Below, piece after piece: positions 34,456 through 42,511 of a DNA stretch of 64,000 nucleotides. The position numbers and the translations under genes were made by a program. Source of the stretch: Roseovarius arcticus (GTDB lineage: Bacteria > Pseudomonadota > Alphaproteobacteria > Rhodobacterales > Rhodobacteraceae); assembly GCF_006125015.1 (NCBI RefSeq), contig NZ_SZZN01000001.1, positions 682,001 through 746,000 of the forward strand, in the 5' to 3' direction. Within the stretch, counting starts at the first letter, position 1. Each line of letters begins with the position of its first letter. The notes beneath the pieces were generated by a model that had not been told where the DNA came from, searched no databases, and saw only the letters and a program-made list of their open reading frames with translations.

Positions 34456-36291
34456 ATGAAAAATATCTTGCTCCAGATCGCGCTGCTCCCATTTCGGATG
34501 GCATGCTTGGCAATTCTTCTTGCCCTATCGTTGGTACTTCCGGCGGAGGCGCAATTGGTATTGGACGGAAGGCCAGCACCCATTCCGGCAACCGAAGCGT
34601 TCCAAATTAATGTTGTGGAGCGCAATGACGGCACACGCGCGCTAAAGTGGACGATCGCTCAAGGGTATTACCTCTATCGCGACTACCTATCGGCGGAGAC
34701 GATTGATGGCAAAAGCGTATCGTTGACGACAGAGCCCGGCCTGCGCAAGGATGATCCCACGTTCGGATCTGTCGAGGTGTATTATGACGTCGCACGGGCG
34801 GAAATGGCCTCGGCCAGCGGTCCGGTGACAGTCACTTTTCAGGGCTGCCAAGAGGACGGCATCTGCTATCCACCTGTCACGCAGACACTATCGCCACTGG
34901 ACAGCGCACCGGAAGCAGCGTCGCAAAGCCCGGCCAATGATGGTTTTGCTGCTGCCACCGACAACACTCGAACCACGGGCGGTAGTCCTGGCCTGACACT
35001 CGCACAGAACGAAGGGGTCATTGAGGGACTTCAGGCACGGGGCGGCACGTTTCTCGTGCTCGCTGGTTTTTTTGCCTTCGGACTGCTGCTTGCGTTCACG
35101 CCTTGCATGTTCCCGATGTTCCCGATCCTGACTGGTCTACTTTCGGGTCAAGGCAAACGTCTGACCGCGCGTCGCGGATTTGTGGTATCTGGCATCTACG
35201 TTTTGGCTATGGCTGGCGCCTTTGGACTGCTGGGAATAGCTGCCGCGTGGTCGGGCCAGAACCTGCAAATGGTGTTGCAATCACCGATCGCAATATATTT
35301 AGCGGCCGCTGCTTTTGCCACGTTGGCCTTGTCGATGTTCGGTCTTTTCGAGATGCAGCTTCCTGCAGCCTGGAACAAGCGACTGTCTTCTGTCGGAGGG
35401 TCTTCGGGCGGCACTTATGGCGGGGCGGCGGCGCTTGGCTTCAGCTCTGCTCTGATTATGGGCCCCTGTGTTACGGCGCCTCTCGCCGGAGCATTGCTGT
35501 ATATCGCAGGGACGGGTGATGTGACCCTAGGTGCCGCAGCACTGTTCACGCTCGGCCTGGGGCAGGGCATTCCGCTTTTGATTGTTGGAACGCTGGGCGC
35601 ACGTGTGCTTCCGAAAGCCGGGGCATGGATGAACGGTGTTAAGAGACTCTTTGGCTTCATCTTTCTTGGTATGGCGATCTGGTTGATCGGTCGGCTGATC
35701 GCCGGACCCGGCATATTGGCTCTGTGGTCGCTACTGCTGATTGGCGGCGGCATCTTTTTCGGCGCGATGGATTTGTTATACGCAGACGCTGGACCAGTGC
35801 GGCGCGCAGTCAAGACCGCAAGCGTATTTTCGATGATTGCCGGCGCGATCATGCTCGTCGGCGCGGCAATAGGAGGGAATGATCCCCTGCGTCCGCTGGA
35901 TCGGCTGCGAGCCTCGGCGGAAACCGCAAAACATCCGATAGAATTCGTAGCGGCCACAACAATGCAATCGCTTCAGACGGTTTTGGCCGCCAGCCCGAAA
36001 ACGCCGACGCTCGTCTACGTTACTGCGGATTGGTGCGTGACCTGCCGGGTCATCGAGCGGGAGGTATGGACCAATGCGACCGTTCAGACTGCGCTTTCGG
36101 AAATGAGCGTGATTGCCGCCGATGTCTCAGATTTCGGAGCGGAAGGCCAAGCCATGCTTGACCAGTTGGGTGCTGTCGGTCCGCCGACAATGATCTTCTT
36201 GACCCGCGAAAGTGTCGAAGTGCCAAACACGCGCATTGTCGGTGATACGAATGCAGAAGACGTCGTGGCATCAGCCGAGGCACTCCGATGA
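34456..36291 (+). CDS. dsbD: Thiol:disulfide interchange protein DsbD
   Basis: 611 residues with all three DsbD modules: a signal peptide and periplasmic alpha domain with CQEDGICYPP (about residues 130-136), an eight-helix membrane domain with the paired cysteines in TPCMFPMFPILTG (about 216) and MGPCVTAPLAG (about 337), and a C-terminal thioredoxin domain with ADWCVTCRVIE (about 526). It carries electrons from cytoplasmic thioredoxin to periplasmic proteins. It overlaps the next gene by 4 bp and is divergent from the two-component system. Confidence 0.95.
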   Translation: MKNILLQIALLPFRMACLAILLALSLVLPAEAQLVLDGRPAPIPATEAFQINVVERNDGTRALKWTIAQGYYLYRDYLSAETIDGKSVSLTTEPGLRKDDPTFGSVEVYYDVARAEMASASGPVTVTFQGCQEDGICYPPVTQTLSPLDSAPEAASQSPANDGFAAATDNTRTTGGSPGLTLAQNEGVIEGLQARGGTFLVLAGFFAFGLLLAFTPCMFPMFPILTGLLSGQGKRLTARRGFVVSGIYVLAMAGAFGLLGIAAAWSGQNLQMVLQSPIAIYLAAAAFATLALSMFGLFEMQLPAAWNKRLSSVGGSSGGTYGGAAALGFSSALIMGPCVTAPLAGALLYIAGTGDVTLGAAALFTLGLGQGIPLLIVGTLGARVLPKAGAWMNGVKRLFGFIFLGMAIWLIGRLIAGPGILALWSLLLIGGGIFFGAMDLLYADAGPVRRAVKTASVFSMIAGAIMLVGAAIGGNDPLRPLDRLRASAETAKHPIEFVAATTMQSLQTVLAASPKTPTLVYVTADWCVTCRVIEREVWTNATVQTALSEMSVIAADVSDFGAEGQAMLDQLGAVGPPTMIFLTRESVEVPNTRIVGDTNAEDVVASAEALR

Positions 36292-37112
36292 ACGCGATTG
36301 CAATTGGTCCACTCATCTTCTCGAATGATCGCTTTATCGCGATCCTCTCAATTGCCGCGTTTCTACTCGTCTCAGAGTTTTTTGCTTGGCGTCGTCCGGA
36401 TACTGCCAAGGCTATCCGAAGGTGGTCAATGATCACCGTCGTGACATGGATCGTCGCGGCACGTCTGGGATTCGTGATCAGCAACTTCGACGTGTTTGCA
36501 GAGGAACCGTTGAGTGTTTTTGCGCTGTGGCAAGGCGGCTTCGACACACGCGCAGGTACATTCGGTCTTGGCGTTACGATCTTTTTAGGGATGCTGCTGA
36601 CGCCGAGTGTCGTGAAGCCGATCGCTGTTTCGCTGCTATTGGGAGGGATGACTTTCCAGACTGCCGGATTTTTGCTTCCGTATGAACCAAGGGGCCGGAT
36701 ACCGTCTGTCTCCTTCGCCGATTTGGAAGGCAATGAGATTGGTTTGGCCCGAGATGACGGCAAGCCTCTGGTGTTGAACCTTTGGGCAACCTGGTGTCCG
36801 CCGTGCCGACGCGAAATGCCGATGATGGTGCGAGTTGCAGCGGCGCAGGAGAACGTCGCGTTCATATTTGCCAACCAAGGCGAGCATGAAGAAACCGTAC
36901 AATCTTACTTGAGATACAACGGTTTACCTATTGAGGGGATGGTTCAAGACCCAGATTCAACGCTTTTGGCCAAGTTTGGAATGCTGGGTTTGCCCAGTAC
37001 GCTGTTTTTTTCGGCAGATGGGCAGTTAAAGGCCGTCCATACCGGAGAGATTTCTCGTGCTGCGTTATTGGCACAGATCAAGGAACTGGAAGGCGAGAGT
37101 GATGAGGATTGA
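36288..37112 (+). CDS. TlpA-like thioredoxin with N-terminal membrane domain
   Basis: 274 residues. The first half has four hydrophobic segments and an Lgt-like pattern (AARLGFVISNFDVF...ALWQGGFDTRAGTFGLG), recalling prolipoprotein diacylglyceryl transferase N-terminal regions without the full enzyme. The second half is a TlpA/ResA thioredoxin with LNLWATWCPPCRREMPMM (CPPC near residue 169) and cis-Pro LGLPSTLFF. Probably a membrane-tethered periplasmic reductase receiving electrons from DsbD, whose gene overlaps its own by 4 bp. Confidence 0.85.
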   Translation: MNAIAIGPLIFSNDRFIAILSIAAFLLVSEFFAWRRPDTAKAIRRWSMITVVTWIVAARLGFVISNFDVFAEEPLSVFALWQGGFDTRAGTFGLGVTIFLGMLLTPSVVKPIAVSLLLGGMTFQTAGFLLPYEPRGRIPSVSFADLEGNEIGLARDDGKPLVLNLWATWCPPCRREMPMMVRVAAAQENVAFIFANQGEHEETVQSYLRYNGLPIEGMVQDPDSTLLAKFGMLGLPSTLFFSADGQLKAVHTGEISRAALLAQIKELEGESDED

Positions 37113-37530
37113 GACGCTCAGTTCGAACCCGATTGTGGCGCTTTTCCCTCTACCAGTCCTTGCCGCCTGCGCAAAACCCACCGTAATTGCTCCGACGACT
37201 GTGCCGCGGGAAAAGACCCAAGCTGCTTTGGAATTTTCGACGATGTACCGTTCGCTCGAAGATCGGGGCGAGACGATTTTAGATCTCTCCGGTTCAGATT
37301 CTTTCCGAACGGAACAAGCGGCGGCAGGTGAAATTCTGGACCAAGGGAAAGCCCGGAATGGTCGTGGTCGATCCCTTTGCGCGCTTTGCGTATCTCGTGA
37401 CGTCATGACTATGCGATGCGGTACGCCGTTTCCGTCGGGGATCAGAGCGTGGATTTCCCAGAACCGGCGACATCCCCTTTAAGCCGTGAATGGCCACGTT
37501 GGACGCCCACGCAGAACTGGATGAACAAAC
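37102..37530 (+). pseudogene. L,D-transpeptidase remnant, frameshifted
   Basis: Starts MRIETLSSNPIVALFPLPVL, a lipoprotein-like signal overlapping the end of the tlpA-like gene, and reaches TMYRSLEDRGETI before frame is lost near 37280. A second frame continues SERNKRRQVKFWTKGKPGMV and VVDPFARFAYLV to a stop near 37403; a third gives DYAMRYAVSVGDQSVDFPEP...WPRWTPTQNW to about 37520. Together these match the N-terminal half of ErfK/YbiS-type L,D-transpeptidases, but the catalytic His/Cys region is absent. An intact paralog starts 760 bp further on. Confidence 0.75.
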
Positions 37531-37575
37531 CACTCAAAATCAGGGTGAAACTTTCACGAAGATCGGAGAACAAGC

Positions 37576-38208
37576 ATGACACGTATTAACCGCCGAAACG
37601 CGCTGATCGGAACAGCGGTCACAAGCCTCTTTGCAACGGCCGGCATCTCTTTGTGGCCAAGTGGATCAGGTGCCCAAGCGCAGGAACTAACTGTCGACGA
37701 GGTGCTTTTCGATCCCGCGAATCCCGTTTTGGGAAACAAGGAAGGCAACATTACGATCGTCGAGTTTTTCGATTATCAATGCCCATATTGCAAGGCGAAC
37801 CACCCCATCCTCACTGATTTGGTTGAAACAGACGGGAACATCCGGCTGGTCATGAAGGATTGGCCGATCTTCGGAGCGCCGTCTATTACCGCGAGCCAAC
37901 TTGCACTCGGAGCGGCGTCGCTGGGGCAATACGAAATTGCCAACGAAGCACTTATGGAGACGGAGGGGCGCCTGTCAAACGAGCTGATCCGTGACGCACT
38001 GGTTAAGGCAGGCCTAAATGTAGCTGCGTTGCAGAACGGCTACCGGAATGCCCGCGACAAGTGGGACGGGCTGATGACACGCAACAGCAGGCAAGCAGCG
38101 CAGCTAGGTCTGCAGGGCACGCCAGCCTTCATCATCGGCACAACGATCTATCCTGGATCGTTGGACGCGGGTGCGCTGCGCGATGCCGTAGAGCGCGGCC
38201 GGGCCTGA
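37576..38208 (+). CDS. DsbA-family thiol oxidoreductase (Com1-like)
   Basis: 210 residues with a signal (RINRRNALIGTAVTSLFATAG; an RR pair suggests Tat) and mature start about residue 37. Thioredoxin fold with the active site FFDYQCPYCKANHP (CPYC) and cis-Pro LGLQGTPAFIIG, as in Com1/DsbA-like periplasmic oxidoreductases. It follows the DsbD/TlpA block and precedes the L,D-transpeptidase. Whether it oxidises or is kept reduced by DsbD cannot be told from sequence. Confidence 0.9.
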   Translation: MTRINRRNALIGTAVTSLFATAGISLWPSGSGAQAQELTVDEVLFDPANPVLGNKEGNITIVEFFDYQCPYCKANHPILTDLVETDGNIRLVMKDWPIFGAPSITASQLALGAASLGQYEIANEALMETEGRLSNELIRDALVKAGLNVAALQNGYRNARDKWDGLMTRNSRQAAQLGLQGTPAFIIGTTIYPGSLDAGALRDAVERGRA

Positions 38209-38216
38209 TCTCGGGC

Positions 38217-38233
38217 CTTAAGGTTCGATTAAG
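38217..38233. promoter_or_regulatory. CTTAAG-N5-ATTAAG direct repeat
   Basis: CTTAAGGTTCGATTAAG, the same arrangement as the 34417 element with one changed base, 55 bp upstream of the L,D-transpeptidase start. Likely second target of the QseB/PmrA-like regulator. Confidence 0.6.
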
Positions 38234-38288
38234 GCACAATCGGTTTAACCGGGGAAACGGCAAAGATTTCTGCAATGAGGAGAGCACA

Positions 38289-38855
38289 ATGAAAACCCTG
38301 ATAACACGACGCCGCGCCCTGATGTCTGGTATTGCCATGGCCGGCACAATCGCGGCACCCGGTATCTTGCAAGCCCAGTCAGTCCCAGCCACACACAGGC
38401 GCAATACTTCAAGTTTCGTAACCCAGAACTGGCAGGATCATTTCGACACCCTCGGTGTCGCCACGATCGTCGCTGATACGGAGTCCCGAGCGCTGCACTA
38501 CTGGAGTGGCGATGGACAGGACTATCGCGTGTATCCGACGTCCGTCCCAATTTCTGAGGAACTCACCAAACGAGGATACACAAAGATTGTGCGTAAGAAG
38601 GTCGGCCCAGATTGGACCCCGACGGCCTCTATGATGGAGCGCTTTCCGGAGTATCGCTATATGCCTCCCGGACCCGAGAACCCGCTGGGCACCCACGCCA
38701 TGTATCTGAGCTGGCCCGCCTACATCATTCACGGCACCCATGACACCCGAAAAATCGGTCGTGCTTCTTCGGACGGCTGTATTGGACTGTATAATGAGAT
38801 GATTGCGCAGCTGTTCCTGATCTCGCCAGTCGGCACTCAAGTAAGGATCATCTAG
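38289..38855 (+). CDS. L,D-transpeptidase (YkuD family)
   Basis: 188 residues from ATG 38289 with AGGAGAG eight bases upstream. Signal peptide with twin arginines (LITRRRALMSGIAMAGTIAAPG). The catalytic region is complete: the upstream histidine in YIIHGTHDTRKIGR and the nucleophile in ASSDGCIGLYNEM, fitting HGT...S-x-G-C-I of YkuD enzymes. It makes 3-3 peptidoglycan or lipoprotein cross-links in the periplasm. It is close to DsbA/DsbD, plausibly because its catalytic Cys must be kept reduced. Confidence 0.92.
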   Translation: MKTLITRRRALMSGIAMAGTIAAPGILQAQSVPATHRRNTSSFVTQNWQDHFDTLGVATIVADTESRALHYWSGDGQDYRVYPTSVPISEELTKRGYTKIVRKKVGPDWTPTASMMERFPEYRYMPPGPENPLGTHAMYLSWPAYIIHGTHDTRKIGRASSDGCIGLYNEMIAQLFLISPVGTQVRII

Positions 38856-38873
38856 GCCCGTTCTCGCAGCCCA

Positions 38874-38916
38874 GACCCGCCAATGGCCGACTCATCTACT
38901 GCGGCAACGGCGGGTC
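38874..38916. repeat. Inverted repeat after the L,D-transpeptidase gene
   Basis: Perfect 8-bp arms GACCCGCC / GGCGGGTC with inner GCCG / CGGC, 18 bp past the stop codon. No T-run follows, so a factor-independent terminator is doubtful, but the location fits an mRNA 3'-end structure. Confidence 0.4.
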
Positions 38917-39355
38917 AACCCCAGCAGAACACTTAGGACGCGCCTTTTCCGACGAGGCGCCTGTCTCGCAAGATCAATGGCCTACATACAGCATGGGCGA
39001 AACAAATTGGTGGTCCGCTCAAAGTGCATTCTCTCTACTCTGCAATCCAGTGGGGGGAGCACTTCGAGCAAATACCAAAGGTTTTGCTGTCTGTGTTCGC
39101 TATTACGTGACTTCGTCACCGCAAACATAGTGTTGCTGTTATCCTCGCAAACTTTCCATCTGGATGAGGGATCTTTGCGGGGCGGGTCAAAAGGAATACG
39201 TTGCACGGCGCACAGCTCAAGGTCATCCAAAGCCAAAAGCCATCCGACGCCTGAAACCATGTATTGGTCGTGAAAACTTCAACATCGCGCGCCGCCACAA
39301 ACAGATCAATCGGACCTAGGTCACGCCAGATCCTGTCCAAGTCATGGGGAGTATC
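38917..39355. other. Intergenic stretch, 439 bp
   Basis: Between the convergent L,D-transpeptidase and fixK-like genes. Short frames occur on the minus strand (for example 39116-39340, which reads IWRDLGPIDLFVAARDVEVF and could be a decayed gene), but no family is recognised and no ribosome site is convincing. Confidence 0.4.
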
Positions 39356-40006
39356 TCAAGCCGCAATCAACAGATCAGGGCGCAACAACATGACGTGATG
39401 TGCATCACGAAGGGCGATGACCCCCGCTTTGCGCAATTGCGTGAAACTGCGGCTGACCGTTTCAGTTGTCAGGCCCAGATAGTCAGCGATGTCGCAGCGC
39501 GGCATTGGGACATGTACTTCGCTATTACCGTCCATATCGTTTGCCTCGCGCGCGGCAAGTTCAATCAAAAAAGCCGCAACTTTGTCCACCGCACTTTTGC
39601 GACCCAGCATCATGAAGTGCTTTTGCAAGGTTGTGATATGATGCAATGCTGCGGCGACAAGCCGGTTGTGCAGTTCGGGGTTCATCCCGATGACGCCGAG
39701 CGCGTCATGCCGATAGGCGACGACATTCCCGTCAGTGATCGCTTCACAGTTGATATGTTGGACACCATCTTCACTGAACCCAATCATGTCACCGGGATAG
39801 GCAAATCCGATGATCTGACGACTGCCAGTTTCTCCTATGTGCACCAGACGCATGACCCCGCGCGCGACGTCAAAGACAAAATCGGCATCATCCCCTTGAT
39901 GGAAAAGATGTTGGCCGGCGCGCAGCTTGCGTTGAGCCGGACCATGACGCCCTGGACGGGTTGCGCACAGGCGCGATTTTTGAGCCGTGATATTTGAATG
40001 CAGCAT
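39356..40006 (-). CDS. fixK: Crp/Fnr-family regulator, FixK-like
   Basis: 216 residues from ATG 40006; an upstream frame extension (to 40168) crosses the promoter and is rejected. Cyclic-nucleotide-binding-like beta roll (GQHLFHQGDDADFVFDVARGVMRLV), a dimer helix and a helix-turn-helix MPRCDIADYLGLTTETVSRSFTQLRKAGVI with the E-x-x-SR recognition pattern that reads TTGA half-sites. It lacks the N-terminal cysteine cluster of Fnr, so it should not sense O2 directly. It is divergent from an OmpR-type regulator and near a FixL-like kinase, which makes FixK the best name. Probable activator of the TTGAY-N4-RTCAA boxes listed here. Confidence 0.85.
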   Translation of the reverse strand: MLHSNITAQKSRLCATRPGRHGPAQRKLRAGQHLFHQGDDADFVFDVARGVMRLVHIGETGSRQIIGFAYPGDMIGFSEDGVQHINCEAITDGNVVAYRHDALGVIGMNPELHNRLVAAALHHITTLQKHFMMLGRKSAVDKVAAFLIELAAREANDMDGNSEVHVPMPRCDIADYLGLTTETVSRSFTQLRKAGVIALRDAHHVMLLRPDLLIAA

Positions 40007-40049
40007 GATTGTCCCCCGGTTCAAGTGAAAGCCCAAGGTGCCGCCGATT

Positions 40050-40088
40050 TGTAACGGGCCATTCATTTGCTGTGTAACATTTTGTAAT
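40050..40088. promoter_or_regulatory. K-box-like TGTAAC/TGTAAT repeats between fixK and fxkR
   Basis: TGTAAC at 40050, and a tight pair TGTAAC-ATTT-TGTAAT at 40073-40088 with a 10-bp period. On the minus strand, toward fixK, the pair reads ATTACA-AAAT-GTTACA, ending 67 bp from the fixK start. It resembles the K-box that I recall for FxkR in rhizobia (direct GTTACA half-sites). It could serve both divergent genes. Confidence 0.65.
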
Positions 40089-40157
40089 CCTCTGTATTCT
40101 CCACCGAAATCAGCGTGAAATTGCCGGTTGGGGGGGCTTAACGATTCAGGAGATGTG

Positions 40158-40913
40158 ATGACCGTCAATCAAATCCTTGTCGTTGACGACGACCCAAAAA
40201 TGTGCACGCTGCTCCGCCGCACCCTTGAAAGCGAAGGTTTTGTGGTCTTCGAGGCCGATTGTGAGGCTGAAGCGTTGCAAACAATGGATGAAAACGCCAT
40301 CAGCCTGATCTCGCTTGATCTGAACCTTGGGCATGAAAACGGCTTTGCGATCGCACGCGCCATTCGCCGGATATCTAGCGTGCCAATCATCATGGTCACC
40401 GCCAAGGATGATGTGATCGACCGTGTGGCCGGACTCGAGGCTGGTGCAGATGACTATATCACCAAGCCGTTTCACCCACGCGAGGTAATTGCAAGGGTGC
40501 GGGCAGTCTTGCGGCGATCACCGTCGCAACCTCTTGATGCTGATCCCGGAGGAACCGCCACCGCCCCGGTCGAGAGGTCCGGCGAAGCCGGAGCTGTTGT
40601 GCTGTCTTTTGACGAACTAACCGCGTATCCAGAGAGCTTTGAGTTGATCTGTAGAGATGGGTCTTTGGCAGACCTGACCAATGGCGAATTCAGACTACTG
40701 CAAGTCTTTTTCGAGAACCCCAAAAGGATCCTGTCACGCGAGCGGATCATGGATCTTTTGAACGGAACAGAGTGGACGCCGCTAGATCGGGCCATCGACA
40801 ATCAGGTAGCGCGTCTGCGCCGCAAAATTGAACGTGACCCCGCCAAGCCTGTCTTGATCAAAACAGTGCGTGGGATCGGGTACATGTTCAGCGCAACCGT
40901 TGTTTCGCAATAA
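40158..40913 (+). CDS. fxkR: OmpR-family response regulator, FxkR-like
   Basis: 251 residues from ATG 40158 (AGGAG upstream). Receiver with VVDDDPKM, phosphoacceptor in LISLDLNLGHENG, VTAKDD and GADDYITKPFHPREV; a linker of about 45 residues; then a winged helix (LTNGEFRLLQVFFENPKRILSRERIMDLL...NQVARLRRKIERDP). It has no dedicated cognate kinase apart from the convergent FixL-like gene. In Rhizobium etli an OmpR-family protein of this kind, FxkR, links a hybrid FixL to fixK. Gene order and promoter repeats support the same role here. Confidence 0.8.
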   Translation: MTVNQILVVDDDPKMCTLLRRTLESEGFVVFEADCEAEALQTMDENAISLISLDLNLGHENGFAIARAIRRISSVPIIMVTAKDDVIDRVAGLEAGADDYITKPFHPREVIARVRAVLRRSPSQPLDADPGGTATAPVERSGEAGAVVLSFDELTAYPESFELICRDGSLADLTNGEFRLLQVFFENPKRILSRERIMDLLNGTEWTPLDRAIDNQVARLRRKIERDPAKPVLIKTVRGIGYMFSATVVSQ

Positions 40914-40923
40914 AGATGAATCG

Positions 40924-42510
40924 TCACGCGGTGTTCGAATTTAACAGTTTACCAAGCATCTGTGCCAGCTGGTTTTGATGATAGGGCTTCTTCAGGATCG
41001 GGAATTGGTTTTTGTCAGTCGGATCATCGGACAGCAGACTTTCGGAAAAGCCGGTCGTCAGCAGTACCCCGATGTCTGGTCGGGTCGCTTGTACATGCCG
41101 GGCAAGCGCGCGCCCGTCCATCTCTCCGGGCATGGCAATATCGGTGAAAAGCACGTCGATCCGCACGCCACTTTCGATGATATTTATAGCTGTCTTGGCA
41201 TCGGAGGCTTCGATCACTAGATGCCCAAGCTCCTGCACACGAGTTATAGTCAGATTGCGTAGCCTGTCGTCATCCTCGACCACCAGAATAGTCTGACCCG
41301 ACGAGCGTTCGGGCGCATGCGAAGTGTCGGCCCGGCTGGGGGCGGCAGTGGATAAAGGCAGATACAGGTGAATGGTCGTCCCACTGCCAAGGGCTGTCTC
41401 GACATCCGTCTGGCCGCCCGACTGATGAATAAACCCGTGCACCATCGCAAGGCCAAGGCCGGTACCATGGCCCACCGCCTTGGTAGTAAAGAATGGATCG
41501 AACACCTGTCTGGCCGTTTCCGTATCCATCCCAGCGCCGGTATCATGCACCGATATCTGCACGTACTTGCCGGGGTCCGCCCGCATGGACCGCAACAACC
41601 GGTTGGTTGAGGTCGATGTCAGGGCTGTCTCAAAGGTTAGCACGCCGCCCCGCGGCATCGCATCCTGCGCATTCAAAGCAAGGTTCAGCATCGCCGTTTG
41701 CAATCGGGCTGGATCAGCGAGAACATGAACAGGATCGTGTGCCAGTTGCGATTTGATCTGAATGCCCGGATTGAGCGTGTGGCGCAGCAGCCTGATTGCG
41801 CGTTCAATTTCCGCGTTGATGTCAATCGTCACAGGCTCAAGAATACTGCGCCGCGCAAAGGCGAGCAAATGCCCGGTCAGTTCCGCGCCAAGCTCAACAG
41901 ATTCCAGAGCGTCTTGCAGCATGCCCAACTGGCCTTCGTCCGTCAATTTGGGCCGCAGCAATTCCAAATTCCCGATGGCAATGGTCAGTAGATTGTTGAA
42001 GTCGTGCGCAAATCCACCCGTCAGCTGCCCAATCGCCTCCATCCGGCTTGCTTGGTTCAGCGCATTCTCGGCCTGCTTGCGTTCGGTGATGTCATGCATC
42101 ATCGCGATAAAGAGCATCTCGCCGTCAAGGTCGATATGACCCAGTGTGACGTGCAGGGGAAATACGCTGCCGTCATCGCGCATCCCCTCAATTTCGCGGC
42201 CGTGGGCCTTGATGTGCGGCTTGCCGGTTTCAAGGTAACGCTCGACGATGTTGTCATGTTCGGAGCGCACGGCCGGCGGCATTAGTCTGTTGATGCTTTC
42301 CCCGACCAACGCACCGTCTTCGTGTCCGAAAATATGGGACGCGGCCGCATTGATCCGCAGAATGATGCCGTTTGCATCAGATACAATAATGGCGTCGATC
42401 ATTGACGAGGCCATCAAGGCATTCAGCAGGGCCGCATCGCGGTGCAATTTGTCAGAAATCTTGCTCGGATAATTTGGCAAGCTGACCTGTTCGTCAATGG
42501 ATAAGGTCAT
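40924..42510 (-). CDS. fixL: Hybrid FixL-like heme-PAS oxygen sensor kinase
   Basis: 528 residues from ATG 42510, 1 bp after the stop of the upstream gene; in-frame ATGs at 42525 and 42531 are alternatives. No membrane helices. PAS domain (about 30-155) with H85, R91, H99 and R105 in the exact spacing of Bradyrhizobium FixL H200 (heme ligand), R206, H214 and R220 (distal Arg). Then a kinase core ([17 protein letters not shown], HATPase DTGAGMD and GTGLGLAMV) and a C-terminal receiver ([22 protein letters not shown]). This is the soluble hybrid hFixL architecture of some rhizobia. It converges on fxkR. Confidence 0.85.
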   Translation of the reverse strand: MTLSIDEQVSLPNYPSKISDKLHRDAALLNALMASSMIDAIIVSDANGIILRINAAASHIFGHEDGALVGESINRLMPPAVRSEHDNIVERYLETGKPHIKAHGREIEGMRDDGSVFPLHVTLGHIDLDGEMLFIAMMHDITERKQAENALNQASRMEAIGQLTGGFAHDFNNLLTIAIGNLELLRPKLTDEGQLGMLQDALESVELGAELTGHLLAFARRSILEPVTIDINAEIERAIRLLRHTLNPGIQIKSQLAHDPVHVLADPARLQTAMLNLALNAQDAMPRGGVLTFETALTSTSTNRLLRSMRADPGKYVQISVHDTGAGMDTETARQVFDPFFTTKAVGHGTGLGLAMVHGFIHQSGGQTDVETALGSGTTIHLYLPLSTAAPSRADTSHAPERSSGQTILVVEDDDRLRNLTITRVQELGHLVIEASDAKTAINIIESGVRIDVLFTDIAMPGEMDGRALARHVQATRPDIGVLLTTGFSESLLSDDPTDKNQFPILKKPYHQNQLAQMLGKLLNSNTA

Positions 42511-42511
42511 G

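Noticed and set aside
40007..40168. Upstream extension of the FixK-like gene
   Set aside because: It covers the divergent promoter with the K-box-like repeats; the start at 40006 gives the normal family length.
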